From Actinophytocola sp. (GTDB lineage Bacteria > Actinomycetota > Actinomycetes > Mycobacteriales > Pseudonocardiaceae): a DNA stretch of 64,000 bases. The stretch lies in NCBI GenBank assembly GCA_009377475.1, contig WHTY01000014.1:1-64000 (forward strand), given 5' to 3'. Of the stretch, positions 9,386 to 19,200 are shown piece by piece (the stretch's first letter is position 1; each line of letters starts with the position of its first letter). The notes under the pieces were generated by a model. The model saw only the letters and a list, made by a program, of their open reading frames with translations, was not told where the DNA came from and searched no databases. A program made the position numbers and the translations under genes.

Positions 9386-10545
9386 CGGATACAATCCCGG
9401 AGGCCCCTGAGGAGAGCACCCGCGAGCTGCCGCCCGTCGTGGCGGAGCAGATCGACGACGAAGTAGAGGATGCTGCGCCGTTCCGGCCGAGCGTGCGCGG
9501 CTGGGTCGCGCGCGGGCTGGTGTGGGCGCTGCTCGCCTGGGTCGTGTTCGCGCTGCCCGGCAACTTCCTGTCGCCGTTCCAGCTCGGCGTGTCCGACGTC
9601 GGGCACGCCAGCAAGGCCGCGATCTTCGCGATCATCGGACTGTCGCTGAACGTCCTGATCGGCTACACCGGCACGATTTCCCTTGGCCACCAGGCGTTTG
9701 TCGGCGTCGGCGCGTTCGTGTCGGCGTACGTCGTCGTCGACATGGGGCTTGAGTTCTGGGTCGCCGTCCCGATCGCGGCCGCGGTCGGCGGTATCCAGGC
9801 GGCGTTGCTCGGCGCGGTCTCGTTGCGGCTCACCGGTTTGTACTTCGCGCTGGTGACGCTGGCCTACGGCCTGTTCGCGGAAGAGACGCTGTTCGGCATC
9901 ACCGCGTTCACCGGCGGCGAGGGCGGCAAGAACGTGCCGCGCCCGCTTGGGTTCGAGGATGACTTCGCCTTCTACTACCTGTGCCTCGCGTTCCTCGCCG
10001 CCGTGTTGTGGGTGGACTGGCGGCTGATGCGGTCCAAGGGCGGCAGGGCGTTGCAGGCGCTGCGGGAGAATCCGAGGGTCGCGTCGTCGTACGGGATCAA
10101 CGTCAAGGCGTACACCCTGATGGCGTTCGTCGTCTCCGGGATCTTCGCCAGCATCGGCGGCGCGCTGCTCGCGCAGCAGAGCACCTTCATCGTGCCCGAG
10201 ACGTTCAACTTCCAGCTCGCGCTGATCTTCATCCTGATGACGGTCGTCGGCGGGCTGCGCAACCGGGTCGGCGTCGTCATCGGCTCCGTCGTGTTCGCGC
10301 TGCTTGAGGAAGGCACGCTGGTGCACCTGCTGCACCTCGACGGCATCCTCGACAGCACCATCGGCCTGCCCGCCGAGTTCTTCGGGCTGGTCATCGGGCC
10401 GATCCTGCTGTTGCTGACCATCACCCTCTACCCGGGCGGCATCGGCCAGCAGGTCGCGCCGATCGCGCAGTGGCTGCGCGGCAAGAAGCTCGACCTGCAC
10501 GCCGGGAAGGTGACCGAAGTGGAGGTGAACGATGTCCGTGCTTGA
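9382..10545 (+). CDS. livM: Branched-chain amino-acid type ABC transporter permease
   Basis: A 387-residue LivM-family permease. An acidic N-terminal cytoplasmic extension (about 1-35, EAPEEST and EQIDDEVEDA) precedes about nine membrane helices. The family signature is SLNVLIGYTGTISLGHQAF, and the coupling loop is near NPRVASSYGINVKAYTLMAF. ATG 9382 overlaps the livH stop (ATGA). The C-terminus overlaps livG by 14 bases. The acidic tail is longer than in E. coli LivM-type subunits; its role is unknown. Confidence 0.92.
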   Translation: MTDTIPEAPEESTRELPPVVAEQIDDEVEDAAPFRPSVRGWVARGLVWALLAWVVFALPGNFLSPFQLGVSDVGHASKAAIFAIIGLSLNVLIGYTGTISLGHQAFVGVGAFVSAYVVVDMGLEFWVAVPIAAAVGGIQAALLGAVSLRLTGLYFALVTLAYGLFAEETLFGITAFTGGEGGKNVPRPLGFEDDFAFYYLCLAFLAAVLWVDWRLMRSKGGRALQALRENPRVASSYGINVKAYTLMAFVVSGIFASIGGALLAQQSTFIVPETFNFQLALIFILMTVVGGLRNRVGVVIGSVVFALLEEGTLVHLLHLDGILDSTIGLPAEFFGLVIGPILLLLTITLYPGGIGQQVAPIAQWLRGKKLDLHAGKVTEVEVNDVRA

Positions 10546-11347
10546 GGTGCGCAACGTGAACATCCAGTTCGGCGGTGTGCGGGCGCTGGACCACGTCAGC
10601 ATGGAAGCTGGCGAGTGGGAGATCGTCGGCATCATCGGCCCGAACGGCGCTGGCAAGACGACGTTGTTCAACTGCATCACCGGCTTCTACCAGCCGAACA
10701 AGGGCAAGATCCGCTACCGGGGCAAGCCGATCACGCGGCTGCCGGTGCACAAGCGGACCGCGCTCGGCATCGGCAGGACGTTCCAGAACGTCGGGCTGGT
10801 CAAGAACACCACGGTCGCCGAGAACCTGGTGACCGCGCAGCACCTGGAAATCGGCTACGACCCGTGGGCGGGGATGCTCGGCGGGCCAGCGACGTTCGCG
10901 GAGGAGGTCGGGCTGCGGGAGCGGGCCGACCAACTGCTCGAACTGATGGATCTGTCCGATGTGGCCGAAGCGCGGGTCACGGACCTGCCGTACGGCGTGC
11001 TCAAGCGGGTCGAGATCGCCACGGTGCTCGCCACCGACCCCGACCTGCTGCTGCTCGACGAGCCGGGCTCCGGCATGGGGCCCGAGGAGGCGCACGCGCT
11101 CGGCGACACCCTGCTTGAGCTGCGCAAGGAGTTCGGCATCACGATCGTGATGATCGACCACCACGTCCCGCTGGTCACCCAGGTCTCCGACTACGTCTAC
11201 TGCCTCAACTTCGGTGAGGTGCTTGCAGAGGGCAAGCCGGACGTCGTGCGGAACCACCCCGAGGTCGTCCGGGCGTACCTGGGCGAGGAGCCCGCCGACG
11301 CGGAGCCCGCGCGCGACGCCGAAGCGGCGAGTGAGGAGTACGTCTGA
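10532..11347 (+). CDS. livG: ABC transporter ATP-binding protein LivG
   Basis: A 271-residue ATPase subunit. It has Walker A GPNGAGKTTLF, a Q-loop after GIGRTFQN (the LivG hallmark GRTFQ), and Walker B LLLLDEPGSGMGP. The ABC signature is degenerate: LPYGVLKRVEIA in place of LSYGQQRRLEIA. An acidic/Ala-rich tail closes the protein. The start lies inside livM with GGAGGTG ribosome site upstream, and the stop overlaps livF as TGATG. The altered signature loop may change ATPase kinetics but is common enough in the family not to imply loss of function. Confidence 0.92.
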   Translation: MSVLEVRNVNIQFGGVRALDHVSMEAGEWEIVGIIGPNGAGKTTLFNCITGFYQPNKGKIRYRGKPITRLPVHKRTALGIGRTFQNVGLVKNTTVAENLVTAQHLEIGYDPWAGMLGGPATFAEEVGLRERADQLLELMDLSDVAEARVTDLPYGVLKRVEIATVLATDPDLLLLDEPGSGMGPEEAHALGDTLLELRKEFGITIVMIDHHVPLVTQVSDYVYCLNFGEVLAEGKPDVVRNHPEVVRAYLGEEPADAEPARDAEAASEEYV

Positions 11348-12054
11348 TGGCGCTGCTCGAAGTGTCCGACCTCGTGGTCGGCTACGACGCCTTCCCGGTG
11401 CTGCACGGCATCGACTTCACCGTGGAAGAGGGCGAGCTGTGTGTGCTGCTCGGGCTCAACGGCGCTGGCAAGACCACCACGGTATCCACTGTGGCCGGTC
11501 TGGTGAAGCCCCGCGCGGGTCACGTCGTCTTCGACGGCAAGGACCTCGGCAAGCGCTCGCCGTCCGCGCGGGTGGCTGACGGGATCTCGATGTGCCCCGA
11601 GGGGCGGCGGGTGTTCCCCCGGCTGACGGTGAAGCAGAACCTGCGGCTCGGCGCGTGGACGCGACGGCGGCAGAGCAAGGCCGTGCAGCGGCAGTTCGAT
11701 CTGGTGTACGACTACTTCCCCCGACTCGGGGAACGCGAAGGCCAGCTTGCGGGCACGCTGTCCGGCGGTGAGCAGCAGATGCTCGCGGTCGGCAGGGCGT
11801 TGATGTCGCGGCCGAAGCTGCTGCTGATCGACGAGGCATCGCTCGGCCTCTCGCCGACGGTGGTGCGCACGGTGTGGGAGGTGACCTCGCGCATCAAGCA
11901 GGACGGAACGACGGTGCTGATGGTCGAACAGAACGCGGGCGCGCTCCCGTTCGCCGACCGGGCGCTGATCATGGAGAAGGGGACCCTGGTGTACACCGGC
12001 GTGGGTGACGAGCTGCGGGACGTCAACCTGCGCGAGGCGTACCTCGGGGCCTAA
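11347..12054 (+). CDS. livF: ABC transporter ATP-binding protein LivF
   Basis: The 235-residue second ATPase of the importer. Walker A is GLNGAGKTTT, and CPEGRRVFPRLTVKQNL is typical of LivF. The signature is LSGGEQQMLAVGRALM and Walker B is KLLLIDEASLGLSP. It forms a heterodimer with LivG beneath the LivH-LivM channel. It is the last core transporter gene; a further small membrane protein follows after 47 bases with its own ribosome site, so transcription probably continues. Confidence 0.93.
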   Translation: MALLEVSDLVVGYDAFPVLHGIDFTVEEGELCVLLGLNGAGKTTTVSTVAGLVKPRAGHVVFDGKDLGKRSPSARVADGISMCPEGRRVFPRLTVKQNLRLGAWTRRRQSKAVQRQFDLVYDYFPRLGEREGQLAGTLSGGEQQMLAVGRALMSRPKLLLIDEASLGLSPTVVRTVWEVTSRIKQDGTTVLMVEQNAGALPFADRALIMEKGTLVYTGVGDELRDVNLREAYLGA

Positions 12055-12101
12055 CGGCCGTGTAGGGCCGTTGAAGGCCCGTAGAAAGCAAGGAGAAGAC
12101 G

Positions 12102-12569
12102 TTGCAGACCAACCTCAGTCGCCTCGGCGGGCAGCTCGGCGTGCTGCTGTGCCTTGTTGGCTTTGTCGTCATGTTCCTCGGCTGGAACGGCGCCGCGAGC
12201 CACAACGTGATCATGGCCCAGTTCCCCTACCTGATCTCAGGTGGCGTGATCGGGCTTGCGATCGTCATCGTGGGCGCCGCGATGCTCATCGTGCAGAACC
12301 AGCGGCAGGACCGCGCCAAGATCGAGGCCGCGCTCGACCGGCTCACCGCCGCCACCGAACAGCGTGGCGCGGCGGCGGCTGCCGCTGCGGGCGGCGTCGG
12401 CTTCACCGGGTTCGTCGTCGCGGGCGAGTCGTCGTACCACCGGGTCGACTGCCACCTGCCCGAGGCGCGCGACGAAGCCGAACTGGTGCGTATCGAGGAC
12501 GTCATCACACGCGGTCTGTCACCCTGTCGGGTGTGTTCGCCGCCAAGGACAGGCCAGTTGACGAACTGA
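12102..12569 (+). CDS. Small two-helix membrane protein with His/Cys metal-site-like tail
   Basis: A 155-residue protein starting at TTG, chosen because AAGGAG lies ten bases upstream and the first hydrophobic helix begins at residue 10. Two transmembrane helices (about 10-31 and 38-60) are followed by a helical segment. The C-terminus contains YHRVDCHL, then 20-odd residues, then GLSPCRVC. The H-x3-C ... C-x2-C spacing resembles the Ada-type zinc-binding element (HxxxC...PCxxC), so metal binding is plausible but unproven. It follows livF directly and precedes the peptidase lipoprotein by two bases, hence is probably part of the same transcript. No function is known to me. Confidence 0.75.
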   Translation: MQTNLSRLGGQLGVLLCLVGFVVMFLGWNGAASHNVIMAQFPYLISGGVIGLAIVIVGAAMLIVQNQRQDRAKIEAALDRLTAATEQRGAAAAAAAGGVGFTGFVVAGESSYHRVDCHLPEARDEAELVRIEDVITRGLSPCRVCSPPRTGQLTN

Positions 12570-12571
12570 GC

Positions 12572-13771
12572 ATGGCAGGAGCCTCCCGATCGTTGCGGGC
12601 CGCCCTGCCCGCGTGCGCGCTCGCCGTCGCGGTGTCCTCCTGTGGGGTATACGACGCCGTAACGGACCAGCCCGAATCGGGTGACATCTCGCCGGTTGCC
12701 GCCCCGCAGGTCTCGGACAGCCCGGAGACGACGGTTGCCGAACCCGAGCCGCTGCGCGGCGCGCTACGCACACCGGACGTCCTCGTGATCGGCGACAAGG
12801 AACTCGGCAGCGGCCTGCGCGACAAGATCAGCGCGGTGCGTGGCGTGCGGGTCGCCGAGCCGTTGTCGGTGGCGTCGGTGCCGGTCGGGGAGCGCTCGGT
12901 GACCGTGGCCGCCGTGGACAGCGGCGGCTATCGACGTTTCACCGTCAAGCACACCGCGACCTCGGATCCGGTGTGGCAGGCCGTTGCTGCGGGCGATGCC
13001 GTGCTCAGCCACGAGATCGGCCGCGACCTGGAACGCCCGCTCGGCGGGAACGTCGGGCTGCGCGCCGGGAAGCACGACGTCGACATGCGCGTCGGTGCCT
13101 ACGCCACGACGGTGCCCCGCATCGACGTCGTGGTGAACGAACGCCGGGGCGAGCAGCTTGGCATGCGGCAGCACAACGCGATGCTGCTCGCGCTCGATGA
13201 CGCGCGGCAGGACGCCGCGTCGGCAGCGCTCACGAGGCTGTTGGGCGATCGAGGCTCGGTGCAGGAGCTGACGACCGACCCGCCGCCGACGTCCGGCACG
13301 CGCCAGGCGGCGTACCTGACCGGCGGCGCGGGCTCGGACTCGTTGGGCTCGTTCAGCTACCGCTACTTCCCGGACGGCACCGTCGAGCCGGAAGCGTCCT
13401 GGGTGCAGGCCAACATCGTCACCGAGACGGTGCCGATTCTGGGCAACGTCACCTGCCACCGCGTCATGCTGCCGCAGCTGCGCGCCGCGTTGCGCGAGAC
13501 TGTCGACAGTGGACTCGCGGGCTCGATCAATCCCGCCGACTACGGTGGCTGTTATGTGCCCCGGTTCATCGGCCGCGACCCGAACCAGGGGCTGTCGCTG
13601 CACACGTGGGGTATCGCGGTGGATCTAAACGTGTCAGGCAACCATCGCGGCACTGTCGGCGAGATCGATCGGCGAGTCGTGGAGATCTTCAAGAAATGGG
13701 GATTCGCCTGGGGCGGCGACTGGGAGTGGACCGATCCCATGCACTTCGAACTCGCCACGATCATTCGCTGA
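12572..13771 (+). CDS. M15-family (VanY-like) peptidase lipoprotein
   Basis: A 399-residue exported lipoprotein (lipobox VSSC, Cys24) predicted to cleave peptidoglycan peptides, most likely a D-alanyl-D-alanine carboxypeptidase or endopeptidase. The N-terminal 230 residues form an unrecognised domain. The C-terminal M15 domain has the zinc site HTWGIAVDLN (H-x6-D) and DPMHFE (final His). ATG 12572 starts two bases after the preceding stop; a GTG at 12533 in the same frame is the alternative. Its link to the liv operon suggests recycling of amino acids or peptides released from the wall, but that is inference. Confidence 0.82.
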   Translation: MAGASRSLRAALPACALAVAVSSCGVYDAVTDQPESGDISPVAAPQVSDSPETTVAEPEPLRGALRTPDVLVIGDKELGSGLRDKISAVRGVRVAEPLSVASVPVGERSVTVAAVDSGGYRRFTVKHTATSDPVWQAVAAGDAVLSHEIGRDLERPLGGNVGLRAGKHDVDMRVGAYATTVPRIDVVVNERRGEQLGMRQHNAMLLALDDARQDAASAALTRLLGDRGSVQELTTDPPPTSGTRQAAYLTGGAGSDSLGSFSYRYFPDGTVEPEASWVQANIVTETVPILGNVTCHRVMLPQLRAALRETVDSGLAGSINPADYGGCYVPRFIGRDPNQGLSLHTWGIAVDLNVSGNHRGTVGEIDRRVVEIFKKWGFAWGGDWEWTDPMHFELATIIR

Positions 13772-13783
13772 CACCGACAACGG

Positions 13784-14797
13784 CTACCTCGGCAGGTCGT
13801 CACCCTCGTACGTGGCCGCCTTGAACGCCACCTTCAGTGGTGACCACCCGTTGTCGGTCGTGTAGGGGCCACCGTCCTCGCCGTGGTGCCAGTACCGCAG
13901 GCAGTAACCACCGGCGCCGGACAGCTCCCGGATGGCGCTGTGGCTGACGTCCGGGTCCTGGCAGTCCTCCGTGCCGTTGTTGTTCAGGTCCTCGTCGTAG
14001 CCGTACTTCTGGTGAGCGAAGTGCCCCTTGTCGATCGCGGAGTCGTAGGACACCGTGTCGTCCTCCGCGGACCCCGCAAGGCTCCAGTCGATCCCGGCGG
14101 CCCACTCGTCGTCCAGCCCACGGTCGTCGGCGCCGGGCTCAGACTCGTGCAGCTTGGCGATGAAGCCGGATCCGCCCTTGTCAGGATGGGTCATCTGGTG
14201 CCACTGCGTGTCGCAGCCGTCCTCGTCCGGGTCGTCGCACCCGCCCTGCAAGCCCTTGTGCGGCGTTCCGAGCGTCACGATGTCGTCTACCGCCACATCG
14301 GGCGGGAAGCCCGCCCAGCCTTCACCGGTGCCGAGCACGGCGACCCGCGTGACCAGCCCGCCCATCGAATGCGCCACGATGTCGACCGACTCGCCCTCTG
14401 CGGTGTACTCCTCGTAGATGTAGTTCGCGAAGTCCCTCGCGATGCCCTCGATCGGACGGTCGTTCGACGCCGCGCCGTCCCCGATGATGTCGTCGCAGCC
14501 GTGGTCGCCCCAGGCGTCGCCTTCGTCGTCGCCTTCGTAGTAGCCGATCGTCCTCATCGAGCCACGATCCCGGCCACCCTCGTCCTGATAGTAGGCGAGC
14601 GCCTTGTCCCAGGTGCTGCCGTTGCAGTCCTTGCCTTCCGAGGCGTCCCCGTAACCGTGGACCAACAGCATCATCGGCTGTTCGGCGGCCTGTGCTTCGC
14701 TCGAACCGGACTCCTGCCCCACGGCCGCGGGCGTGCCCAGCGCGAGCGCCGCGGCGGTCACCGCGGCGGCCGTCCCCCGCCAGCGTCGGTTGATCAT
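13784..14797 (-). CDS. Secreted lipase-like alpha/beta hydrolase
   Basis: A 337-residue exported hydrolase. Signal peptide about 1-28 (AAAVTAAALALGTPAAVGQ), then VHGYG (oxyanion region, about 46-50). The nucleophile elbow is AHSMGG with Ser144, and several Asp/Glu-rich loops with cysteines follow. The pattern fits lipase class 2/triacylglycerol lipase-like proteins. The ATG at 14797 was chosen because GGGAGC lies eight bases upstream; the ATG at 14812 has no ribosome site. It converges with the M15 peptidase gene, 12 bases apart. The substrate is unknown: a lipid ester or mycolate-type ester is possible. Confidence 0.8.
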   Translation of the reverse strand: MINRRWRGTAAAVTAAALALGTPAAVGQESGSSEAQAAEQPMMLLVHGYGDASEGKDCNGSTWDKALAYYQDEGGRDRGSMRTIGYYEGDDEGDAWGDHGCDDIIGDGAASNDRPIEGIARDFANYIYEEYTAEGESVDIVAHSMGGLVTRVAVLGTGEGWAGFPPDVAVDDIVTLGTPHKGLQGGCDDPDEDGCDTQWHQMTHPDKGGSGFIAKLHESEPGADDRGLDDEWAAGIDWSLAGSAEDDTVSYDSAIDKGHFAHQKYGYDEDLNNNGTEDCQDPDVSHSAIRELSGAGGYCLRYWHHGEDGGPYTTDNGWSPLKVAFKAATYEGDDLPR

Positions 14798-14982
14798 CGA
14801 GCTTGCTCCCATCGTTTGGTTTCGCGCGGATTGTTCGCGCCCGCATTCCGGGACGTACGCGCGTTCGCGCGGGTTCCATCACGCCCGCATTACATTGGAA
14901 AGAAGGCCACCGGGGTTCCCGTCGGCGCTTGGCTCGTGTCCGGGTCGTTACACGTCAGAGCGCTTTTTGAGGGACCGTTAGC

Positions 14983-15006
14983 GGAACTTTATCTACTCAC
15001 CGTGTT
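14983..15006 (+). promoter_or_regulatory. Candidate ECF-sigma promoter before the LAVTG surface protein
   Basis: GGAAC at 14983-14987, a 16-base spacer and GTT at 15004-15006 fit the GGAAC-N16/17-GTT pattern of extracytoplasmic-function sigma promoters. It is about 120 bases upstream of a wall-anchored protein. The rest of the 330-base gap (14798-15127) holds no gene; a small GAGTG/CACTC hairpin lies near 15017-15030. Confidence 0.3.
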
Positions 15007-15127
15007 ATTTGACCCGAGTGTCTTCACTCTTTGGAGTGCGCCATACTCCTGCGCACCTTGATCACGCGCATGTCGGATTCGTGTGCACGTGGTCGCCCGT
15101 GAACTCCTACCCCTGACGGAGAACATC

Positions 15128-15946
15128 ATGGCTTTCGAGAAGAACCGGGTGCGTGCGGCGTTGTTCGCGCTCCCACTGGCCGTCGGTCTGAGCCTCGGCG
15201 CGGCGACCGCGGCCCAGGCTGAGGAGGCGCAAGAGGACCCGCGCGCCACCGTTCACGCTGGCAACATTGACGGCGATCAGCCGGGTGTGTGTGCGAAGGC
15301 GGACCTTGGCGGCGACGTCATCGCCAACCGCAACGAGGAAGGTGAGGACCTCGAGCTGATCACGATCAAGCGCGGTGAGCTCGATGACCAGCAGAAGTAC
15401 CTGGACATCACTGCGGTCGCCGACGATGTCACCGTCAGCGCGATCGTCGTCAAGGGTGGCCCGAACTACAACGTCTACGTTCCTGGTGAGGAAGGTGACG
15501 GTGGCGAAGCGCTCAGCGAGATTCCGCCGTGGGAGGACCTGCGCGCTCCGCTCAATGACAAGGGCAATATCCCCGCGCTGAGCCACTGGTTCGTGTGCGG
15601 CAGCTACACCCCGCCGGAGACGAGCACGACGACCACCACGTCGGAGTCGACCACCACGACCACGGAGTCGTCGGAGACCTCGACCACGCCGCCGGAGACC
15701 ACCTCGTCCACCTCGGAGGAGACCACCACGAGCGAGACGTCGGACGTCACCACGACCAGCGTCGTGGACACCACCCCGGCATCCGAGACCTCGACCACCG
15801 ATGCGCCGGTCGTTGACAACGCCAGTGACAGTGACGACCTCGCGGTGACCGGCTTTGGCAGTAGCTGGCTCATCTGGGCCGGTGTGCTGTTCCTGGTCGC
15901 CGGTGTCGGCGCCATCGCCGGTGTGCGGGTGCTGCGCAAGCAGTAA
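15128..15946 (+). CDS. Sortase-anchored (LAVTG) surface protein
   Basis: A 272-residue wall protein. The signal peptide (about 1-33) ends in AAQAEE. A globular domain follows (about 35-165) with two cysteines (in GVCAKADLG and FVCGSY) likely to form a disulfide. Next is a Ser/Thr/Glu stalk of about 70 residues. The C-terminus is a sorting signal: LAVTG, a hydrophobic helix, and a short basic tail RVLRKQ. LAxTG is the motif associated with class E sortases in actinobacteria. ATG 15128 has GGAG eight bases upstream. No sortase gene is in the window. A perfect hairpin terminator follows. Confidence 0.85.
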   Translation: MAFEKNRVRAALFALPLAVGLSLGAATAAQAEEAQEDPRATVHAGNIDGDQPGVCAKADLGGDVIANRNEEGEDLELITIKRGELDDQQKYLDITAVADDVTVSAIVVKGGPNYNVYVPGEEGDGGEALSEIPPWEDLRAPLNDKGNIPALSHWFVCGSYTPPETSTTTTTSESTTTTTESSETSTTPPETTSSTSEETTTSETSDVTTTSVVDTTPASETSTTDAPVVDNASDSDDLAVTGFGSSWLIWAGVLFLVAGVGAIAGVRVLRKQ

Positions 15947-15970
15947 CCGACCGGTTTTCTGACTCACCTG

Positions 15971-16005
15971 CTCGGCCCCCATCGGTTCGCCCGATGGGGG
16001 CCGAG
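15971..16005 (+). terminator. Hairpin terminator after LAVTG protein gene
   Basis: A perfect 15-base-pair GC-rich stem (CTCGGCCCCCATCGG and its complement) with a five-base loop sits 25 bases after the stop codon. There is no U-tract, as is common for actinobacterial terminators. Confidence 0.85.
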
Positions 16006-16201
16006 CCATGGGCGCGGCAGCGCACTGTGACAGCGACTGAGCGCTGCGTGTTGGCACGGTTGACCAGGCGTTTTACCACCACCAGTCGTCCTAGCAGATT
16101 CGATCAGAGAAACCTCAGGCGCGCCTCAGTGAGTCGCGATCGCCGCCGGACTAGAGTGAGCCGGCGGCTCGAAGAAGACGAGTACTGGGAGGGTTGTCGA
16201 A

Positions 16202-19200
16202 GTGTCCACGGACTCGTTCGTCCACCTACACGTGCACACCGAGTACTCCATGCTCGACGGCGCGGCGAAGATTGCCGCGCTGTTCGACGAGGCCAAGCGG
16301 CTGGAGATGCCAGCGGTCGGCATGACCGACCACGGCAACATGTACGGCGCGGACGAGTTCTACCAGCAGGCCGTCAAGGCGGGCGTCAAGCCGATCATCG
16401 GCATCGAGGCGTACGTCGCGCCGCAAAGCCGTCACCACAAGAAGCCGGTGTTCTGGGGGCAGAGCAACCAGCGCGGCGCGGACGAGTTCGGCGAGGGCGG
16501 CGACGTCTCCGGTGCCGGTGCCTACACCCACATGACAATGGTCGCCGAGAACGCGACCGGCCTGCGGAACCTGTTCAAGCTCTCCTCGGAGGCCAGCTTC
16601 ACCGGTTATTACCGGAAACCGAGGATGGACAAGGAGTTGATCGCCGAGCACGCCGAGGGCATCATCGCCACAACCGGCTGCCCGTCCGGCGAGGTGCAGA
16701 CCAGGTTGCGCCTCGGGCAGAAGGACGAAGCCCTGGCCGCCGCCGCCGAGTACCGCGACATCTTCGGTCCGGACAACTTCTTCCTGGAGCTGATGGACCA
16801 CGGCCTGCGCATCGAGCGGTCGGTGCGCGAGGGCCTGCTCGAGATCGGCAAGAAGCTCGACATCAAGCCCCTGGCCACCAACGACTCGCACTACGTCACC
16901 AAGGACCAGGCCGACGCGCACGGTGCGCTGCTGTGCGTGCAGTCCGGCAAGACGTTGAACGACCCGAACCGGTTCAAGTTCGACGGCGACGGCTTCTATC
17001 TCAAGTCCGCTGCCGAGATGCGCGAGTACTGGGACAAAGAAGTGCCCGGCGCGTGCGACTCGACGTTGCTCATCGCGGAACGGGTCCAGTCCTATGAGGA
17101 CGTCTACGCACACAGCGACCGGATGCCGCGCTACACGGTTCCCGAGGGGCACACCGAGTCGAGCTGGCTTGAGCACGAGGTCATGGCGGGCCTCGAGCGA
17201 CGCTGCCCGGACGGCGTGCCGCAGGAGTACATCGACCGCGCAAAGCTCGAAATCGGCGTCATCAGCGACAAGGGCTTCCCGGCGTACTTCCTCGTCGTCG
17301 GTGACCTGGTGTCGTACGCCAAGAGCGTCGGCATCCGCGTCGGCCCCGGTCGTGGGTCTGCGGCGGGGTCGCTCATCGCCTACGCGATGGGCATCACGAA
17401 CATCGACCCGATCCCGCACGGTCTGCTGTTCGAGCGGTTCCTCAACCCGGAGCGCGAGTCGATGCCCGATATCGACATCGACTTCGACGACCGCCGCCGT
17501 GGCGAGATGGTCCGTTACGCCACCGAGAAGTACGGCACGGACAAGGTCGCGCAGGTCATCACCTTCGGCACCATTAAGACCAAGGCCGCCATCAAAGACG
17601 CCGCCCGCGTCCACTTCGGACAGCCCGGTTACGCGATCGCTGACAAGATCACCAAGGCGTTGCCGCCGCCGATCATGGCGAAGGACATCCCGCTGTCCGG
17701 CATCGTCGACCCTGAGCACGAGCGCTACGCCGAGGCCGCCGAGGTCCGCACGCTGGTCGAGACCGATCCCGAGGTCAAGACGATCTTCGAGACCGCGCGC
17801 GGGCTAGAGGGCCTGATCCGCAACGCGGGGGTGCACGCCTGCGCGGTCATCATGTCGAGCGAACCGCTGATGGACGCGATTCCGCTCTGGCAGCGCGACG
17901 ACGGCGCGATCATCACCGGCTGGGACTACCCGTCGTGTGAGGCCATCGGCCTGTTGAAGATGGACTTCCTCGGGCTGCGCAACCTCACCGTCATCGGCGA
18001 CGCGATCGACAACATCAAGGCCAACCGGGGCGAGGAGATCGACCTCGACACCCTCGGCCTTGAAGACCCCGAGTCGTACAAGCTGCTTGGCAGGGGCGAC
18101 ACGCTCGGCGTGTTCCAGCTCGACGGCGGCGCGATGCGCGATCTGCTGCGCCGCATGCAGCCCACCGGCTTCGACGACATCGTCGCCGTGCTCGCGCTGT
18201 ACCGGCCGGGTCCGATGGGCATGAACGCCCACAACGACTACGCCGACCGCAAGAACAACCGGCAGCAGATCACGCCGATCCACCCCGAGCTGGAACCGCA
18301 CCTGCGCGAGATCCTGGCCGACACCTACGGCCTGATCGTCTACCAAGAGCAGATCATGCAGATCGCGCGGAAGGTCGCTGGCTTCTCTATGGGACGCGCG
18401 GACGTGCTGCGGCGCGCGATGGGCAAGAAGAAGCTCGAAGTCCTTGAGAAGGAGTTCGAGGGCTTCCGCGACGGGATGCGCAACAGCGACCTCGTCGAGG
18501 GCGGCTTCTCGGATGAGGCGATCAAGGCGCTGTGGGACACGATCCTGCCGTTCGCCGGGTACGCGTTCAACAAGTCGCACGCCGCGGGCTACGGCCTTGT
18601 GTCGTTCTGGACGGCGTACCTCAAGGCGAACTACCCCGCCGAGTACATGGCCGCGCTGCTGACGTCGGTCGCGGACAACAAGGACAAGTCGGCGGTGTAC
18701 TTGTCGGAGTGCCGCAGGCTCGGCATCAAGGTGCTGCCCCCGGACGTCAACGAGTCCGCCCAGCGCTTCGCCGCGGTCGGGGACGACATTCGCTTCGGCC
18801 TCGGCGCGGTGCGCAACGTCGGCGCGAACGTCGTCTCGTCGATCATCAAGACCCGCGACGAGAAGGGCAAGTACTCGTCCTTTGTGGACTTCTTCGACAA
18901 GTCCGAGCTGGTCGGTTGCAACAAGCGGGTGGTGGAGTCGCTGATCAAGGCGGGCGGGTTCGACTCGCTCGGCCTTACGCGGCTCGCCATGATCCAGTGT
19001 CACGAGGACGCCGTCGACGCCGTCGTGCCGCTCAAACGGCAGGAGGCGATGGGGCAGTTCGACCTGTTCGGCGCGGGCGGCGCCGAGGAGGAGACCGACT
19101 CCGGGCACTCGCCGCTGGCGCACCTGAAGTTCACCGAGGAGGAGTACCCGCGCAAGCAGAAGCTCGCGTACGAGCGGGAGATGCTGGGCCTGTACGTCTC

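Noticed and set aside
14798..14812. ATG 14812 as start of the lipase-like gene
   Set aside because: No ribosome site precedes it, whereas GGGAGC is correctly placed before ATG 14797.
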